From the NCBI GenBank assembly GCA_963422675.2, contig CAXVYS010000029.1:62001-126000 (forward strand): 64,000 nucleotides of DNA, read 5' to 3'. Under the pieces are notes generated by a model. It saw only the letters and a program-made list of their open reading frames with translations. It was not told the origin of the DNA and did not search any database. The position numbers were made by a program, and so were the translations under genes. The first letter of the stretch is position 1. Every line of letters starts with the position of its first letter. This document shows, piece by piece, positions 9,044 through 18,422 of this stretch. This stretch comes from UBA4416 sp963422675. GTDB lineage: Bacteria > Bacteroidota > Bacteroidia > B-17B0 > Aurantibacillaceae.

Positions 9044-9236
9044 ACGGGGGCTAAAATGAAATTATTTATTTCTTGACTATTTCTACTTTTAAAGTTAGAA
9101 AAAATATATTGGTAAAAGAACCTATTTATAGTGATCGTAAAGTACAAAGGGTATCAGGTATTTATAAATGAATTATAAAAAAGATAACTTTATGGGTGAT
9201 GTTTTACTAAATTTCTACACTTATATATAAAACAGT

Positions 9237-9773
9237 ATGGTAATAGAACAGATTAAACCACAAACGCAGGAAGAGCTCTTTGTAAAGCTTTACGAAATGG
9301 CTTTTCCACAGGTTGCAGGCTTCATTCATAAAATGGGCGGGAGTTTTGATGAGGCAAAAGACATTTTTCAGGATGGACTGGTTATTTATTATGAAAAAAG
9401 AATAGGAGGTAATACCCTTACAACTGTTGATGATAAAGCTTATCTATTAGGTATTTGCAGGCATTTATGGTATAAGTATTATCATGAGAATAAGCTTAAA
9501 CAAGCATTAGAGCATACACCTGATTTGAAATTAACGGAAGAACATACGCCTAAAGTTTCAGAAGATATTCTTCGTTTTGTAGAGCTTTCGGGGAAGAAAT
9601 GCCTTGATCTTTTAAAAGCATTTTATTATGATAAGCTCAACATGAAAGAACTGGCTACCAGGTTTGGTTTTTCCGGGGAGCGTTCGGCTACCGTTCAAAA
9701 ATATAAATGTCTGGAAAAAGTAAGAATAACTATACGCGATAAATCATTAAACAAGGAAGATTTTTATGAGTGA
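9237..9773 (+). CDS. ECF-type RNA polymerase sigma factor
   Basis: 178 residues. Region 2 lies at about 12-85 (LYEMAFPQVAGFIHKMGG, then DEAKDIFQDGLVIYYEK, the region 2.2-like segment), region 4 at about 120-170 (CLDLLKAFYYDKLNMKELATRFGFSGERSATVQKYKCLEKVR, cited by its helix-turn-helix spacing). It would direct RNA polymerase to a small regulon. The next gene overlaps its last 8 bases and encodes a small soluble partner, followed 5 bases later by a ClpP-type protease, so sigma, possible partner and protease are one transcription unit. The signal sensed is not evident. Confidence 0.88.
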   Translation: MVIEQIKPQTQEELFVKLYEMAFPQVAGFIHKMGGSFDEAKDIFQDGLVIYYEKRIGGNTLTTVDDKAYLLGICRHLWYKYYHENKLKQALEHTPDLKLTEEHTPKVSEDILRFVELSGKKCLDLLKAFYYDKLNMKELATRFGFSGERSATVQKYKCLEKVRITIRDKSLNKEDFYE

Positions 9774-10020
9774 AACGCAACAACTGGAAGAGTATTTCTC
9801 AGGCATGTTAAAACCTGAGGATAGCCTCATAATAGAAGCCAGGCTATTAATTGATACTGAGCTCAGGGAGAAAGCCCTATGGCAACAAAGAACTTACGCT
9901 CTCGTAAAAGAATACGGGCGAAAAAAATTAAGAATGGAAATTGAAAAGGTACACCATCGGGTATTCTCTGAAAAGAGATTTCATAGTTTCAGGCAAAAAG
10001 TAAAACTTATTTTTAAATAA
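9766..10020 (+). CDS. Small conserved sigma-factor companion, possible anti-sigma-like protein
   Basis: 84 residues, charged and helical, with no membrane segment or signal peptide. It opens with QLEEYFSGMLKPEDSLIIEARLL-type sequence, reminiscent of the N-terminal helices by which anti-sigma factors hold sigma regions, but it lacks the usual membrane anchor and sensor. It overlaps the ECF sigma gene by 8 bases and precedes clpP by 5 bases, so translational coupling is likely. Function as a sigma modulator is inferred from context only. Confidence 0.75.
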   Translation: MSETQQLEEYFSGMLKPEDSLIIEARLLIDTELREKALWQQRTYALVKEYGRKKLRMEIEKVHHRVFSEKRFHSFRQKVKLIFK

Positions 10021-10025
10021 CAGGT

Positions 10026-10580
10026 ATGACTACACTTCGTTTAAAAGACCAGATTGATGAAAAAATCCTGAATAACCGTAAAGTTTTTCTTTGGGGACAG
10101 GTAGATGATAACTCCGCACAGCATGTAATTGAGCGATTGCTTTACCTCGAACTACTGGAGCCGGGAAAAGAGATCCAGCTGATCATTAATAGCCCCGGTG
10201 GTTATGTTACTTCCGGCTTTGCTATTTATGATACAATTAAAAGTATCAGTAGTCCTGTTTCAACCATATGTAGTGGCTTTGCTGCTTCTATGGCATCTAT
10301 TTTATTATCGGCTGGAGAAAAGGGACGTCGTTTTGTTTTGAAACATGGCCGTGTGATGATTCATCAACCCAGTGGCGGGAGCGGTGGTAATGCCTCCGAT
10401 ATAGAAATACAAGCGGCGGAATTGATTAAAACCAAACAATTGGGAGCAAAACTACTGGCTGAAAATTGCGGACAGACCGTGGATAAAATCATGAAAGATT
10501 TTAACCGGGATCATTTTATGAGCGCTGAAGAATCTGTTGCGTATGGTATCGCAGATGGCGTACTAGAACAATTGATTTAG
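10026..10580 (+). CDS. clpP: ClpP-family ATP-dependent protease subunit
   Basis: 184 residues, close to the normal length of mature ClpP. The catalytic triad is complete: Ser88 in GFAASMAS, His113 in VMIHQPSGG and Asp162 in NRDHFMSAEE. The substrate strand INSPGGYVTSG (54-64) is present. ClpP forms the barrel peptidase used by ClpX/ClpA-type unfoldases. Here it does not sit with clpX or tig but is the third gene of an ECF sigma operon, which suggests a secondary, regulatory ClpP, for example degrading a sigma partner. That role is inference from gene order. Confidence 0.9.
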   Translation: MTTLRLKDQIDEKILNNRKVFLWGQVDDNSAQHVIERLLYLELLEPGKEIQLIINSPGGYVTSGFAIYDTIKSISSPVSTICSGFAASMASILLSAGEKGRRFVLKHGRVMIHQPSGGSGGNASDIEIQAAELIKTKQLGAKLLAENCGQTVDKIMKDFNRDHFMSAEESVAYGIADGVLEQLI

Positions 10581-10621
10581 ATTGTTAAAGAAGAGGGCAT
10601 TTTATAGTTTAGTATTATTAG

Positions 10622-10647
10622 CCATAAAAAAAATACATTTTTTATGG
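10622..10647. terminator. AT-rich hairpin, probable bidirectional terminator between convergent genes
   Basis: CCATAAAAAA - AATACA - TTTTTTATGG: a perfect 10-base stem with a 6-base loop, 41 bases after the clpP stop and facing a convergent gene whose stop is at 10758. The stem is mostly A:T, so it is weaker than classic terminators, but the A and T tracts serve both directions. Confidence 0.55.
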
Positions 10648-10757
10648 AGTCGACTTAACGTTTCTCTTGAGAGTCCCAGATAAGAAGTAATCAATGATTT
10701 AGAACCTGCGAAAGTCATATTGCACAAGGAGCCGAACTCACGCGAGTGCTATTGCCA

Positions 10758-11381
10758 TTACTTTATACTGAATTCCCAGCCGATGTGTGCTGTAATTACC
10801 GGCATTGGTTTTCTGGTGGTTCTCTCTTCCTGATCGATCCTTATTTTATCTGTTCCAAAGGTTGGGAATTGAACTCCTGCCCATGGTAAAATATATAATC
10901 CCAATTTTTTAAATGGAAACCACTGAAAGCCTATTTGAGGTGTTAATACGATATGGTTGGCTTCTCCTTGCTGCATCATGGTATGGCTATACAAAAACTG
11001 GTTCCATTGTAGTCTTAAGCCGGGTTGAAGCCCACCGCGTTTTAATCCAAACCTGAACTGATATTGTGCTTCCAAGCCAAGACCGTTCCATTGGGTTGTC
11101 CAATCGTTTTCCTTGAAGTCGTTAGTTAATAAAATCGTTTTACCAAACTCTCCACTCCATTTACCGGAGTATCCTAATACTCCTAAACGAAGGCGGGGCA
11201 TTTTTTTAAATCTGATATTGATGTTGGCGTCAAAGCCAATGCCATTGACCAATGTACCGGCCCAAAAAGCGGGATCTGTTTCTATGGAAATGTGAAACCT
11301 TGAAGTATCGGCTGTTTGTTGTGCGATGGATGTATGCCTCATCAATAAAAGGGTTGAGAATATTAAAATAAGAGATTTCAT
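10758..11381 (-). CDS. Secreted/outer-membrane barrel-like protein, function unknown
   Basis: 207 residues with a signal peptide (1-20, LILIFSTLLLMRHTSIAQ). The body is a run of amphipathic strands (INIRFKKMPRLRLGVLGYSG, GLGLEAQYQFRFGL, LRLQWNQFLY, ITAHIGWEFSIK) ending on an aromatic strand, as in small outer-membrane barrels. No named family recognised. It is 4 bases downstream of the SDR dehydrogenase gene on the same strand and so probably cotranscribed with it. Confidence 0.65.
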   Translation of the reverse strand: MKSLILIFSTLLLMRHTSIAQQTADTSRFHISIETDPAFWAGTLVNGIGFDANINIRFKKMPRLRLGVLGYSGKWSGEFGKTILLTNDFKENDWTTQWNGLGLEAQYQFRFGLKRGGLQPGLRLQWNQFLYSHTMMQQGEANHIVLTPQIGFQWFPFKKLGLYILPWAGVQFPTFGTDKIRIDQEERTTRKPMPVITAHIGWEFSIK

Positions 11382-11385
11382 TTGA

Positions 11386-12402
11386 TTAGTTGTTTAAAAG
11401 GTGTTTGTTATTCATTAAATAGATCATGGCTTCTTTCACGGCTTGTTCAGTATTTGTAGGGTTAAAGCCTAATTCGGTTCTGGCTTTTGAAATATCGAAA
11501 TTCTGTTGTAATCCCGAAAACATAGCAATATCTTTTACAGAAAGGAGTGGGGCCTTGCCGGATAGTTTACTACCCATTTCCATAAACCAGGCAATGGTAT
11601 ATAAAAACGGTTTTGGTAAAGCAACAGGGAGTTTAATATTTAATTCAGGAAAAAGGTGTTGTGCCATTTTGGTAGTACTTTTAATAGAAGTGCATTTTTC
11701 ATTTGCCAGAATATATCTTTCTCCGTTAACGCCTTTTGTTGCCGCTAAATAACAGCCTTCAGCTACATCTTTTACATCAATCCAATTTAAAGTGATGTTA
11801 GTTTCTACAGGAATTTCTTTTTTTAATATTAATTTGAGAATGTTGTAAGACACACTTAAGGGGGCTTTAGCTTCACTTCCTATCATCGCAGAGGGTAATA
11901 CACTTACCAGTTCGATGTGGTGTTTTTCTGCCAATTCAAAAGCCAGTTTTTCTCCATCATTTTTTGAATTGTAATACATATCTCTGCGATCCGGATTTTG
12001 TCCGTAGCTTTCTTTTGCAGGAAGCCGGCTGTAGTTTAATGCGGCAATGGAACTTACATACACAATGCGTTTTACGCCTGCCTCGGCCGCAGCTTCAATG
12101 GTGTTTTTTGTGCCACGGATGTTCACATCATAAATTTCTTTTTTCGGATCTTTGGCCCATAGTTTAAACATGGCGCCTACAGCGTAAAACGTTTCCACAC
12201 CTTGTAATGCTTTTACAAGAGATGGTTTGTCTGTTATGTCTGCCTGCAGAATTTCGCAGTTTAACCCCTTAAGAGATTCTTTATGATGGAGGTTTCTTAC
12301 AGTGGCTCTTACTGGGATGCCTTTGCTAATAAGTAACCGTACCAGGTTACTGCCCAGGTGCCCGTTTGCACCTGTAACCAATGCTAAATTTTTCTGTGTC
12401 AT
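11386..12402 (-). CDS. NAD(P)-dependent epimerase/dehydratase, dihydroflavonol-reductase-like extended SDR
   Basis: 338 residues from the ATG at 12402, which places the nucleotide-binding motif VTGANGHLG at residues 8-16, the usual distance; an upstream in-frame ATG would add nine residues and is less likely. Further SDR marks are the DITD segment near 52, YVSSIAAL near 116 (catalytic Ser) and a tyrosine-lysine pair in the YYNSK stretch near 145. The family reduces or epimerises small carbonyl or sugar substrates; substrate is unknown. A Crp-type regulator lies 64 bases upstream on the same strand and may control it. Confidence 0.88.
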   Translation of the reverse strand: MTQKNLALVTGANGHLGSNLVRLLISKGIPVRATVRNLHHKESLKGLNCEILQADITDKPSLVKALQGVETFYAVGAMFKLWAKDPKKEIYDVNIRGTKNTIEAAAEAGVKRIVYVSSIAALNYSRLPAKESYGQNPDRRDMYYNSKNDGEKLAFELAEKHHIELVSVLPSAMIGSEAKAPLSVSYNILKLILKKEIPVETNITLNWIDVKDVAEGCYLAATKGVNGERYILANEKCTSIKSTTKMAQHLFPELNIKLPVALPKPFLYTIAWFMEMGSKLSGKAPLLSVKDIAMFSGLQQNFDISKARTELGFNPTNTEQAVKEAMIYLMNNKHLLNN

Positions 12403-12466
12403 GATTTTTAATTTAAAATGATGACACAAAATTCGGTAGTAGCTGTTGGTTTACACTTGACTTTTG

Positions 12467-13042
12467 TTAGCTAATTATTTTTTTACGGATGCGGCTTAAA
12501 CTTTCGGGTTTCATGCCTAAAAAGGAAGCAATGTATTGAATAGGTACATTATGGAGGATAGCGGGATAATTTTCGATGAGTTTCACGTAGCGTTGTTCGG
12601 CCGTGAGGGTGGCTAATTCCTTTGAACGGGTTTCGTTATACGTAATGGATTGCTGAAATACAAAAATGCTGAAATCTTTAAAGGCACTACTCTCCAGGGT
12701 AATGAGATCTAAATTAGATTTACTGATTCTTAAAAGTTCACAATCGGTAATGCACTCAACATTTTCGTTAGATGAAGTCTGGCTTATAAAATGAGCGTAA
12801 GAGGTAATAAAGCCGGGTGGACAATTGATATGAGTGGTAACTTCATCCCCCAGATCATTGTAATGAAACAAGCGCATAAAGCCGGATACAACAAAGTACA
12901 GGTAGTTTGGGATATGACCTTCCTCTTCTATGATCCTGTTTTTAGAAAATACCACCGGCTTAAAATAGGTTTTACATAATAAAACATCAGCATCGCTGAG
13001 TGTCACTCTTGAAGAGATCAGGTTTAATAGATGTTGGTGCAT
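12467..13042 (-). CDS. Crp/Fnr-family transcriptional regulator
   Basis: 191 residues: cyclic-nucleotide-binding-like beta roll at about 25-120 (IIEEEGHIPNYLYFVVSGFMRLF) and a helix-turn-helix at about 160-188 (VPIQYIASFLGMKPESLSRI). The short form with PESLSRIRKK at the end is common in Bacteroidota. The phosphate-binding cassette of true cAMP sensors is not evident, so the effector is unknown. It is followed by the SDR gene on the same strand. Confidence 0.9.
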   Translation of the reverse strand: MHQHLLNLISSRVTLSDADVLLCKTYFKPVVFSKNRIIEEEGHIPNYLYFVVSGFMRLFHYNDLGDEVTTHINCPPGFITSYAHFISQTSSNENVECITDCELLRISKSNLDLITLESSAFKDFSIFVFQQSITYNETRSKELATLTAEQRYVKLIENYPAILHNVPIQYIASFLGMKPESLSRIRKKIIS

Positions 13043-13163
13043 ATTCGTTTAAGCTAACCTTTGTTTTATTGAAAACAGTTTAATAAAGGTAACAGTTTTG
13101 TTTCCATTTGCAAAGGCATGCCTCACGCAGAATGGATTCATGGAGTGAGTTATCTTTTTCGGG

Positions 13164-14282
13164 TTATGATACAAAGGTTAACAGAAAGCCCAGGCTTGAG
13201 CCGCCAATAACAATGAACACATTATTTACTTTTTTAAATGTAAATGTTACCATCATACTTATTATAGCAATCACTATCGTTCTCCAATCTACAATAGAAT
13301 CTTTTCCCATTTGGTAGCATGCAAATACAATAATGGCAACTGATGCAACATTTACTGCATCAAGAAAGGAAGAGAACCATTTTGATTGACGCATTTTTGG
13401 AACGAGGGGATTAAGGAACCAGACAAAAAGAAAAGAAGGAACAAAAATACCAATTGTGGATACGATGGCGCCACTCAACCCGTTTATTTGATAGCCGATA
13501 AATGTAACCGAAGAAAAGACAGGCCCTGGTGTAAATTGCCCAACCGCAATAGCATCTATTAATTGTTGCCTGGATAAAAGACCTTGCGCAACTAATTCGG
13601 TATCGAGAAATGCAAACAAAACATAGCCGCTACCATAAAGAATAGAACCAATTTTCAGGAACGTCAAAAATAATTTTGCATTTGTAATTGGTATTAAACC
13701 CGATCCTTGTATTAACAGAATCGGTGCAAAACTATTTAGTTTAGTATTTCTCCGTAGAGCCGCCAACAGGCAAGCCAATAAGCCTGCACCGAACATCACA
13801 CTTATTTCGTTTATACCTGAGAAGCATAGTAGTAAAGACGCAACTCCAATTATTCCAAGCTCTATCGTTTTTAATGCTTTTTTAGCGAGAGGATAAACTG
13901 CGCCAATAATAATGGCAATAATGGCGGGTTTGATCCCATAAATAAACGGCTGTATTTCCGGAAGCTGACCATAGTATTTATACAACCATGCAAAAAAGCC
14001 AGTGATGATAACGGCAGGAATAATAAAACAAAACCCTGCAACAAACAAACCTTTTAATCCGGCTCTTTCATGGCCTATATGGATGGCCATTTCCGTACTG
14101 TTTGGTCCCGGAATTAAATTTGTTGCACCAATTAAATCCAGGAAATGTTGTTCGCTCATCCATTGCTTTTTTACTACCACTTCCTGTTGCATCATGGCAA
14201 TATGTGCTGCGGGTCCACCAAAACTAATGGTACCAAGCTTTAAAAATAGTTTTGCAACTTCTTTAAGAGTAGTTTGACTCAT
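13164..14282 (-). CDS. chrA: ChrA-family chromate/anion transporter
   Basis: 372 residues, about 10-12 membrane helices in two homologous halves, as in long-chain CHR proteins. Each half carries family signatures: FGGPAAHIAMM near 22-32 and NLIPGPNSTEM near 55-65 in the first, GSGYVLFAFL and GQFTPGPVFSS near 245-255 in the second. CHR proteins export chromate (and probably sulfate-like anions). No chrB or other resistance gene is adjacent, so it may be a housekeeping anion transporter rather than a resistance determinant. Confidence 0.9.
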   Translation of the reverse strand: MSQTTLKEVAKLFLKLGTISFGGPAAHIAMMQQEVVVKKQWMSEQHFLDLIGATNLIPGPNSTEMAIHIGHERAGLKGLFVAGFCFIIPAVIITGFFAWLYKYYGQLPEIQPFIYGIKPAIIAIIIGAVYPLAKKALKTIELGIIGVASLLLCFSGINEISVMFGAGLLACLLAALRRNTKLNSFAPILLIQGSGLIPITNAKLFLTFLKIGSILYGSGYVLFAFLDTELVAQGLLSRQQLIDAIAVGQFTPGPVFSSVTFIGYQINGLSGAIVSTIGIFVPSFLFVWFLNPLVPKMRQSKWFSSFLDAVNVASVAIIVFACYQMGKDSIVDWRTIVIAIISMMVTFTFKKVNNVFIVIGGSSLGFLLTFVS

Positions 14283-14344
14283 TTGATCATGTTTGGAACA
14301 CTGTCTATCTCTTCAATTTAGAGCTACTTCCCCGTGTGTTATAC

Positions 14345-14899
14345 TTATCCTTTAATGACTCTGTCTTTGATTTTTTGAGCAGGATTTCCCTGGTATACAC
14401 TCCAAGGGAGTAGGTGAGTAGTTGCTACACTGTTTACGGTTAATACGGCATGGCTACCAACTTTTACTCCGGGGCAAACTACACACTGTGCACCTATCCA
14501 GGCACCTTCTTCAACAGTAATGTTACCCACAATTAAATCGAAGGTTACTTTTTTATAATGGTGATTGCCACATAATAGCATAGCTCCCTGCGAAACACAA
14601 CTGTTATCATTTAATACAACCAGTCCCAGGTTATCTATCCACACTCTTTCTCCAATCCATACATGGTTACCTACTTTTAAGCGCCATGGGTATTTAATAT
14701 TTACATAGGGTTTAATAACGACACCTTTGCCAATTTTAGCACCAAACAAACGCAGTAAAAATAATTTGAAAGAAATAACCGGGAATGCAGAATTAAAAAA
14801 AGTAGCATTAACAATAAACCACGAAATACGTTTTACAGAACTCCCGCCTTTTTTATACCAGTCGTTGTTAAATTTTGACAGATCTGTTTTTAATTCCAT
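14345..14899 (-). CDS. WcaF-type hexapeptide-repeat O-acetyltransferase for extracellular polysaccharide
   Basis: 184 residues. The C-terminal two thirds form left-handed beta-helix hexads (IKYPWRLKVGNHVWIGERVWI, VSQGAMLLCGNH, VEEGAWIGAQCVVCPGVKVGSHAVL), with the conserved catalytic-type histidine in the CGNHHY stretch near 79-84 and the closing G-N-P-A motif near 172. This matches the WcaF subgroup of acetyltransferases acting on colanic-acid-like polysaccharides. No glycosyltransferase cluster is present beside it. Confidence 0.82.
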   Translation of the reverse strand: MELKTDLSKFNNDWYKKGGSSVKRISWFIVNATFFNSAFPVISFKLFLLRLFGAKIGKGVVIKPYVNIKYPWRLKVGNHVWIGERVWIDNLGLVVLNDNSCVSQGAMLLCGNHHYKKVTFDLIVGNITVEEGAWIGAQCVVCPGVKVGSHAVLTVNSVATTHLLPWSVYQGNPAQKIKDRVIKG

Positions 14900-14907
14900 G
14901 GTACAGT

Positions 14908-15309
14908 TTATTTTATACTATCGCATTTGCAGGTAGCAATGGCCGGTAGTAATTTAAGGTCATTAATGTAAGTTGTGGTATCTCTGTCTTCCGCAACCAA
15001 CTCATATCTTAGGTTGTTCTCTTTTTTGCTTTGCATATAATAATAACCATAAGGTTTTTTATGTACATCGCTCAAATCGTAATTTACTTCCATGTCTCTT
15101 AAGGTTACTTTAAAGCCATTTTCGGTTAATACCAAACATTTCAATTTGCATTTTGCTTTTTCTCCCAATTCTAAATGCTGGTGTGTTAATTCCAGTATTT
15201 TTAATTCGTTAGGACTTGTACATCCTTTTTTATTGAGGATCATAATTAAAATAATACTACCGGGAATAAAGCCGATAAGAAAGAAACGAAAGCGTTGCCA
15301 AAAGGACAT
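14908..15309 (-). CDS. Small membrane-anchored protein, function unknown
   Basis: 133 residues. One N-terminal membrane helix (FFLIGFIPGSIILIMIL, about 9-25) follows a short basic MSFWQRFRF start. The remaining approximately 105 residues are soluble, with six cysteines including CKLKC (about 54-58) and CKCD near the end. No family recognised with confidence. It lies 8 bases upstream of the acetyltransferase gene on the same strand. Confidence 0.65.
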   Translation of the reverse strand: MSFWQRFRFFLIGFIPGSIILIMILNKKGCTSPNELKILELTHQHLELGEKAKCKLKCLVLTENGFKVTLRDMEVNYDLSDVHKKPYGYYYMQSKKENNLRYELVAEDRDTTTYINDLKLLPAIATCKCDSIK

Positions 15310-15363
15310 ATTAAGTAAGAATTAGTTGTAGATGATACTGATTTGTTTTGTGCGTTATTGATT

Positions 15364-16581
15364 TTACATGGCAGCCATTAATAAATTAATATCCTTGAAT
15401 GGCAGGTTAAAAGTTTCTCCTAAATATTGATTGGTTAAAATACCGTTGTAAACATACACGCCTGTTCTTACGCCTACGTCTTTTCTTACCAGGCTGTCGA
15501 AACCACCTTCATCACCCATTGATATTAAGATTTGCTGAAAGATGTTGCTGAATGCATAAGAGGCGGTACGGGCCACACGTGACGGGATATTAGGAACACA
15601 GTAATGCACTACACCATGTTTTCTGAATACAGGTTTTGTGTGATTGGTAACTTCAGACGTTTCAAATACACCACCCTGGTCAATACTGACATCAATGATC
15701 ACAGAACCTGTTTTCATTTCGGCTACCATATTTTCAGAAACGATACAAGGCGTTCGTCCTTTAGAAGCTCTTAAGGCACCAATAACTACATCGGCTGATT
15801 TTAAATGTTTTTCCAGTACTTTGGGTACTATGACAGATGTAAAGATCCTTGTACCTAACTGGCTTTGTAAACGCCTTAAACGTGAGGTGGAATTATCAAA
15901 TACTTTTACTGTTGCACCTAATCCTAAAGCAGCTCTTGCCGCAAATTCACCAACGGTTCCGGCACCAATAATCACTACTTCGGTGGGCGATATCCCACTG
16001 ATACCACCTAAAATAGCACCAACACCATTATTGGCATTGCTCAGTAATTCGGCTGCTACTAATATAGAAGTACCACCTGCAATTTCTCCCATGGCTCTTA
16101 TCACCGGAAAAATACCGGCGTCATCGGTGATCAGATCGAACGCCACGCAATTTAATTTTTTAGCAATTAATTTTTTTAAGAAATCTTCCGGTTGAACCGT
16201 TAATTGTAATGCAGAGAACAGGGTTTGTTTGGTTTGCATTAATTCAATTTCTTCCAGAGTAGGAGGGGCAATTTTCAAAATGATATCTGCTTTAAATACC
16301 TCTTGTGCCGTGTAAACAATTTCAGCTCCGGCTTCACTGTAATCGGTATCTTCAAAGTGGGCAGCCGATCCGGCACCTGCTTCTACAATAATACGATGGC
16401 CATGATTTACCAGTAAGGCTACAGCATCCGGTACCAGTGGAACACGGTTTTCCTGAAAAGCCATTTCTTTGGGAATTCCAATATATAATTTACCTTTTTT
16501 ACGGGCAACCTCTAGCATTTCTTCCTGTGGGGCATATCCTCCTTTGGTCAGTGAAAATAAAACATCTTTTGTCATTACCAT
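15364..16581 (-). CDS. ald: Alanine dehydrogenase
   Basis: 405 residues. The N-terminal AlaDH/PNT domain begins with the signature GIPKEMAFQENRVPLVP (about 34-50), has GAGSAAHFEDTDY near 70-82, and the NAD-binding domain has VVIIGAGTVGEFAARAALGLG (about 200-220). It catalyses the NAD-dependent interconversion of L-alanine and pyruvate plus ammonia. There is an extra N-terminal segment of about 30 residues compared with the classical enzyme, typical of Bacteroidota homologues. Pyridine-nucleotide transhydrogenase alpha subunits share the fold, but the lack of a second chain nearby favours alanine dehydrogenase. Confidence 0.9.
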   Translation of the reverse strand: MVMTKDVLFSLTKGGYAPQEEMLEVARKKGKLYIGIPKEMAFQENRVPLVPDAVALLVNHGHRIIVEAGAGSAAHFEDTDYSEAGAEIVYTAQEVFKADIILKIAPPTLEEIELMQTKQTLFSALQLTVQPEDFLKKLIAKKLNCVAFDLITDDAGIFPVIRAMGEIAGGTSILVAAELLSNANNGVGAILGGISGISPTEVVIIGAGTVGEFAARAALGLGATVKVFDNSTSRLRRLQSQLGTRIFTSVIVPKVLEKHLKSADVVIGALRASKGRTPCIVSENMVAEMKTGSVIIDVSIDQGGVFETSEVTNHTKPVFRKHGVVHYCVPNIPSRVARTASYAFSNIFQQILISMGDEGGFDSLVRKDVGVRTGVYVYNGILTNQYLGETFNLPFKDINLLMAAM

Positions 16582-16602
16582 AATAATCTCTTTTTTTAAG
16601 TA

Positions 16603-17313
16603 TTAATATCCGCTTCCGTGAAAACGTGGTGCGTTACAATTATCCAGTTTTTTTTCAGGCCTGTATATAATACCTATTCTTAGTTCCCAGGTTCTGTTAT
16701 TAAATGCAATGTTGCTGATGTGTTTATTGATCAGGTCCGGATTATAATGCAACTCAACAAATGGTTTAAATTTACTGTAGGTTACAAATTCATACCCGAT
16801 AGCGATATCCGGACTGAAATTTATTTTTGGCAGGGCTCCAACAACCGATGGGTAAATAGAAACAGAGCGTTGCAAATTATATTCGATACGGCCACCTATC
16901 ATCCAATAAGGGGTTCCGCGATAACCTTCATTTAAAAATATTTTAGCGTAGTTATTCCATTGAATATACGATAATGAATTTTTGGTGGCGGGTCCGCGAT
17001 CGGTTGTAAACGGAGATAAAAACGGGCGTTCTACCGCGCCTTTATTACAATATTCCAGTTCTGTTTGCCAGCGAATGTGATCATATTTCAAAAATTCCCC
17101 TAAAATTCCAACACTCCAGCTAACGTATTCAGCCGATTTATGTGAAGGAGAAGGGAATTTATGAGAATAGGAACTGTCTACTGCCGAAGTATTCACATAT
17201 CTGTGGCGGGATGAAGTAACGCCTACAAATAAACCAATACCTCTTACAAATTGTGCATGCATTTGAAATGACATATACACAAGAACAGCTATTGCAATAA
17301 TTCTTTTTACCAT
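16603..17313 (-). CDS. Outer-membrane beta-barrel-like protein, function unknown
   Basis: 236 residues with signal peptide (1-20, IIAIAVLVYMSFQMHAQ). The body alternates strands and turns (GIGLFVGVTSSRHRY, WQTELEYCNKGAVE, IEYNLQRSVSIYP, DIAIGYEFVTYSKFKPFVELHY, LRIGIIYRPEKK) typical of PorT/OmpA-like eight-stranded barrels of Bacteroidota. It is 3 bases downstream of fabD on the same strand, which may simply be operon packing. Confidence 0.68.
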   Translation of the reverse strand: MVKRIIAIAVLVYMSFQMHAQFVRGIGLFVGVTSSRHRYVNTSAVDSSYSHKFPSPSHKSAEYVSWSVGILGEFLKYDHIRWQTELEYCNKGAVERPFLSPFTTDRGPATKNSLSYIQWNNYAKIFLNEGYRGTPYWMIGGRIEYNLQRSVSIYPSVVGALPKINFSPDIAIGYEFVTYSKFKPFVELHYNPDLINKHISNIAFNNRTWELRIGIIYRPEKKLDNCNAPRFHGSGY

Positions 17314-17316
17314 AAT

Positions 17317-18204
17317 TTAAGCACTGATGGTTTCTACCGTTGAATTTACTTTTTTTACAAGTCCTTGTAATACTTTACCAGGTCCTACTTCCGTAAAATG
17401 CGTGGCACCGTCTGCAATCATTTGCGTAACAGTTTGCGTCCATTTTACAGGTGCTGTTAATTGCGATACTAAATTTTTCTTGATATCGTCAGGGTTAGAT
17501 ACAGCATAGGCTGTAACGTTTTGATATACCGGACAAATAGGTTGATTAAAAGTGGTAGCATTAATAGCCGCTTCCAGTTCTACTCTTGCAGGCTCCATTA
17601 ATGGTGAATGGAAAGCTCCGCCAACCGGCAATACCAGTGCGCGTTTAGCACCAGCCGCTTTCATTTTTTCACAGGCAATAGTAATACCTTCTATTGATCC
17701 TGAAATAACTAATTGCCCCGGACAGTTATAATTTGCGGCTACAACTACATGTCCGCTATCCGAAACTTCTTTACAGATAGTTTCAACAACGGCATCATCT
17801 AAATTTAAGATAGCTGCCATAGTTGATGGGTTAATTTCACAGGCTTTTTGCATGGCCAACGCCCGTTTGGAAACCAGAGTTAAAGCACTTTCAAACGTTA
17901 AGGTTTTATTGGAGACCAGGGCCGAAAATTCTCCTAAAGAATGGCCGGCAACCATATCCGGGCGAAATGTATCGCCTAAAGTAGCTGCTAAAATAACGGA
18001 ATGTAAAAAGATAGCGGGCTGAGTTACTTTTGTTTGTTTTAGTTCCTCATCGGTACCGCTAAACATAATATCGGTAATCGAAAATCCTAAAATATCATTG
18101 GCTTGATGAAATAATTTTTTTGCGAGATCAGAGTTGTCATATAACTCTTTTCCCATTCCTGAAAACTGGGATCCTTGCCCGGGGAAGATAAATGCTTTTT
18201 TCAT
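17317..18204 (-). CDS. fabD: Malonyl-CoA:acyl-carrier-protein transacylase
   Basis: 295 residues, normal FabD length. It loads malonyl groups onto ACP for fatty-acid elongation. Visible signatures: FPGQGSQFSGMGKEL at 7-21, the active-site serine S89 in GHSLGEFSA, and the catalytic histidine in VGGAFHSPL near 197. The C-terminal TEVGPGKVLQGL is also conserved. Followed at 3 bases by the barrel-like gene; no other fab genes are in the window. Confidence 0.95.
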   Translation of the reverse strand: MKKAFIFPGQGSQFSGMGKELYDNSDLAKKLFHQANDILGFSITDIMFSGTDEELKQTKVTQPAIFLHSVILAATLGDTFRPDMVAGHSLGEFSALVSNKTLTFESALTLVSKRALAMQKACEINPSTMAAILNLDDAVVETICKEVSDSGHVVVAANYNCPGQLVISGSIEGITIACEKMKAAGAKRALVLPVGGAFHSPLMEPARVELEAAINATTFNQPICPVYQNVTAYAVSNPDDIKKNLVSQLTAPVKWTQTVTQMIADGATHFTEVGPGKVLQGLVKKVNSTVETISA

Positions 18205-18422
18205 TTATTGGTTTAAATTTGATAGGTTTTGAATAGACTTTAAAGTTAATGGATTTTAGTGAAAATACAATGAAAGTTATGCATAGAATCTAAAGAAATT
18301 CTGAATAAAATACCTGTTTTTATTCCTTTTTTTGATAGACCAGTTATAGGATATATCCCGCCACTTATAAACCAAACTTTTTTTATAGAAGATATTCTGT
18401 TATTTTTAGTGAAAACACTGTT

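Noticed and set aside
12791..12979. Plus-strand frame opposite the Crp-type gene
   Set aside because: Antisense shadow; the regulator on the minus strand has clear domains.
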